Part shown: in pieces, positions 7,492-8,648 of the stretch | How positions within the stretch are numbered: position 1 is the stretch's first letter | Layout of the letters: every line of letters starts with the position of its first letter | Origin: Syntrophorhabdaceae bacterium | Lineage (GTDB): Bacteria > Desulfobacterota > Syntrophorhabdia > Syntrophorhabdales > Syntrophorhabdaceae | Direction: 5' to 3' | NCBI GenBank assembly: GCA_026415015.1 | Contig: JAOAHW010000099.1 | Coordinates: 1 to 8,648 of the forward strand | DNA length: 8,648 bases | Program-made: the position numbers and the translations under genes | Notes under the pieces: model-generated | The model's input: only the letters and a program-made list of their open reading frames with translations | Told to the model about the DNA's origin: nothing | Databases searched by the model: none

Positions 7492-7519
7492 ACTATAGAC
7501 TATAGACTATAGACTAAGG
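7492..7519 (-). repeat. Heptanucleotide tandem repeat, left array (CTATAGT on the minus strand)
   Basis: Three exact ACTATAG units occupy 7492-7512, and a decayed fourth, ACTAAGG, occupies 7513-7519. Read on the minus strand the unit is CTATAGT, the same unit that starts the array at 8551 on the plus strand, so the two arrays are inverted relative to each other. The array lies between the two divergent genes, about 50-80 nt upstream of the predicted phoU transcription start. The 7-bp period places successive units on rotating faces of the helix, unlike an 11-bp Pho box. Confidence 0.9.
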
Positions 7520-7583
7520 ATTGAAAACCTTTTTAACATAAAACCATAAATGCGCCACAGTGTTATAGCCTTTTACAAAGGTC

Positions 7584-7589
7584 TATAAT
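7584..7589 (+). promoter_or_regulatory. Candidate -10 element for the metallophosphoesterase gene
   Basis: A perfect TATAAT lies 19 nt before the ATG at 7609. The region around 7561-7566 (TGTTAT) is a poor -35, so the promoter would be weak or activator-dependent. Transcription starting near 7596 would leave a leader of about 13 nt, which argues for the ATG at 7609 over the in-frame TTG at 7600. Confidence 0.4.
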
Positions 7590-7608
7590 TTGGTGTATAT
7601 TGAGAGCC

Positions 7609-8439
7609 ATGATTCACTTGTTATCAAAAAAATTGATAAAAAATATTTTCATCTTTATTTCCATTTTACTATTTTTATTACCTTTTTTAACACGGGCAGA
7701 GATAAACTCTTTCTGCATTGTAAGCGATACCCATGTTGGGGCAGAGGACTCTGTCTATGTGGATTTTATAAGGGTAATAGAAGAAAAAGATATAAAAACT
7801 ATAATCCATGTAGGAGATGCAATCCATATACCTGGGAACATAAGACAATGGAAAAGATTCCTTGAGATTACTGGTTCAGACAAGATACTACACCTCGCAC
7901 CAGGGAATCACGATATAAAAGACAAGAGGTCTTTGGCAATATATTTGAGGTTTTTCCATGATTTGTACTATTCATTCTCTGATGACGATACCCTGTTTAT
8001 ACTACTGAATACTGAATTACCTGAAGAGCAGGGTATGATTGCAGGGGAACAGCTTTTGTGGTTAAAGAGAGAATTAGAAAGACCCTTCAAGTATAAATTT
8101 GTATTCCTCCATAGACCCCTATTTCCTATTTTTTCTGGCCATGGCCTTGATAAATTTAAAAAGGCTAGGGATGAACTCCACAGGCTTTTTGTAAAAAAGG
8201 GTGTATCCCTTGTAGTATCAGGTCACGACCATCTCTACAATCGTTCAACAAAAGATGGCGTGGTTTATATAATTGCTGCAGGCGGTGGTGGACAGAGTCA
8301 TTTTCCTGCCTTTAACAATACGAGATATTATTTTCGTTATATTATAGGAACAAGAAAAAACAAGGGTTATTCATTTATTGTAAAAGATTTGTTAGGGGAT
8401 ACAGGTGATGAATTTAATATACCCCTAACTCCAGAATAG
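7609..8439 (+). CDS. Exported calcineurin-like metallophosphoesterase
   Basis: A 276-residue protein from the ATG at 7609. An in-frame TTG at 7600 is possible, but the ATG has GAGAG just upstream and a better spaced -10. The N-terminus has lysines, a hydrophobic stretch (12-28) and a likely signal peptidase site after LTRA (Ala30), so the enzyme should act outside the inner membrane. The two-metal phosphoesterase motifs are complete: SDTH (39-42; Asp40, His42), GDAIH (69-73; Asp70), GNHD (99-102; Asn100), LHRP (167-170; His168) and GHDH (205-208; His206, His208). The GD motif is usually GDxxD; here the fifth position is His73. The overall style resembles small purple-acid-phosphatase-like proteins, but the substrate cannot be read from sequence. 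It is divergent from the phosphate-uptake operon, so release of phosphate from outside compounds is a reasonable inference only. Confidence 0.88.
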   Translation: MIHLLSKKLIKNIFIFISILLFLLPFLTRAEINSFCIVSDTHVGAEDSVYVDFIRVIEEKDIKTIIHVGDAIHIPGNIRQWKRFLEITGSDKILHLAPGNHDIKDKRSLAIYLRFFHDLYYSFSDDDTLFILLNTELPEEQGMIAGEQLLWLKRELERPFKYKFVFLHRPLFPIFSGHGLDKFKKARDELHRLFVKKGVSLVVSGHDHLYNRSTKDGVVYIIAAGGGGQSHFPAFNNTRYYFRYIIGTRKNKGYSFIVKDLLGDTGDEFNIPLTPE

Positions 8440-8446
8440 ACTTACC

Positions 8447-8475
8447 TAGGGGCATATCCCCTATATTGGTTTTTT
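8447..8475 (+). terminator. Hairpin with T-run after the metallophosphoesterase gene
   Basis: TAGGGG (8447-8452) and CCCCTA (8458-8463) form a 6-bp stem around a 5-nt loop, starting 7 nt after the stop codon. A run of six T occurs at 8470-8475, separated from the stem by TATTGG. The gap between stem and T-run is longer than in the best intrinsic terminators, so efficiency is uncertain. Confidence 0.5.
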
Positions 8476-8550
8476 GGTTATAGAGCTTTTGGATTATGTA
8501 AATTGATAGAGATACAAGGGGTACTTCATTAATTAACAAAAGGCATTAAT

Positions 8551-8648
8551 CTATAGTCTATAGTCTATAGTCTTTGGTCTTTAATCTATAGTCTTTAGTC
8601 TTTAGTCTTTAGTCTATAGTCTTTAGTCTTTAGTCTATAGTCTACATC
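8551..8648 (+). repeat. Heptanucleotide tandem repeat, right array, 14 units, continues past the window edge
   Basis: Exactly fourteen 7-bp units fill these 98 bases. Six are CTATAGT (units 1-3, 6, 10, 13), five are CTTTAGT (units 7-9, 11, 12), and there are three variants: CTTTGGT (4), CTTTAAT (5) and CTACATC (14). The dominant variation is A or T at the third base. The array begins just after a direct repeat of CATTAAT (8527-8533 and 8544-8550) and may extend beyond the window. The period is incompatible with a repeated codon pattern, and no gene was seen across it. It resembles in form the heptameric short tandem repeats (STRR) known from cyanobacterial intergenic DNA, with a different unit. 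Confidence 0.93.

Noticed and set aside
7470..7493. Possible Pho box upstream of phoU (TGTAAT and TGTATT on the minus strand)
   Set aside because: The two half-sites are 15 bp apart, not the 11 bp of Pho boxes, and neither matches CTGTCAT well.
7590..7867. Overlapping plus-strand frame of 91 codons, with cysteines, across the start of the phosphoesterase gene
   Set aside because: It is in another frame of a gene whose signal peptide and metal motifs are clear, and its cysteine clusters are not arranged as a known metal site.
8551..8648. CRISPR array
   Set aside because: The units are 7 bp with no spacers; this is a simple tandem repeat.
7492..8648. Transposon or insertion sequence with the heptamer arrays as terminal inverted repeats
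   Set aside because: There is no transposase, the right end is outside the window so target duplications cannot be checked, and low-complexity heptamers are poor evidence for true terminal repeats. It is kept only as an inverted-arrangement finding.

Overview
The window looks like part of the chromosome of a Gram-negative-type, probably anaerobic bacterium. It is AT-rich, with heavy use of AGG (Arg) and ATA (Ile) codons, a lipoprotein-anchored PstS, and two MoeA paralogues of the kind common in anaerobes with many Mo/W enzymes. Nitrospirota or Desulfobacterota are plausible from gene style alone, but this is a low-confidence guess.

Positions 1-7476 hold one tightly packed minus-strand unit, read from right to left: phoU (7419-6748), pstS (6737-5925), pstC (5932-5075), pstA (5073-4237), a first pstB (4230-3475), a second pstB (3478-2723), a moeA (2721-1504), and a second moeA with a C-terminal substrate-binding-protein-like domain (from 1503, running off the left edge). 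Junctions are 10 nt or less, or overlap (8-nt pstS/pstC overlap, ATGA between the pstB genes, TAG directly followed by ATG between the moeA genes). A sigma70-like promoter (TTGTAT, 17 nt, TATAAT on the minus strand) and a perfect AGGAGG ribosome binding site precede phoU. Phosphate captured by the PstS lipoprotein would pass through PstC/PstA, powered by PstB, with PhoU as the regulatory partner. The same transcript would carry two molybdenum-insertase-type genes.

The most striking observation is that the two PstB proteins are complementary in which ATPase motifs they have lost. The first lacks the Q-loop Gln and the switch His but keeps a perfect LSGGQ signature. The second keeps the Q-loop, Walker motifs and switch His but has LSEEM in place of LSGGQ. 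A heterodimer would have one complete and one degenerate ATP site, whereas textbook PstB is a homodimer with two equal sites.

Positions 7609-8439 carry a divergent plus-strand gene for an exported calcineurin-like metallophosphoesterase, followed by a hairpin with a T-run. A short heptanucleotide array lies at 7492-7519, and a 14-unit array of the same motif in inverted orientation fills 8551-8648 and continues past the window edge. No RNA genes, CRISPR arrays or insertion sequences were recognised.
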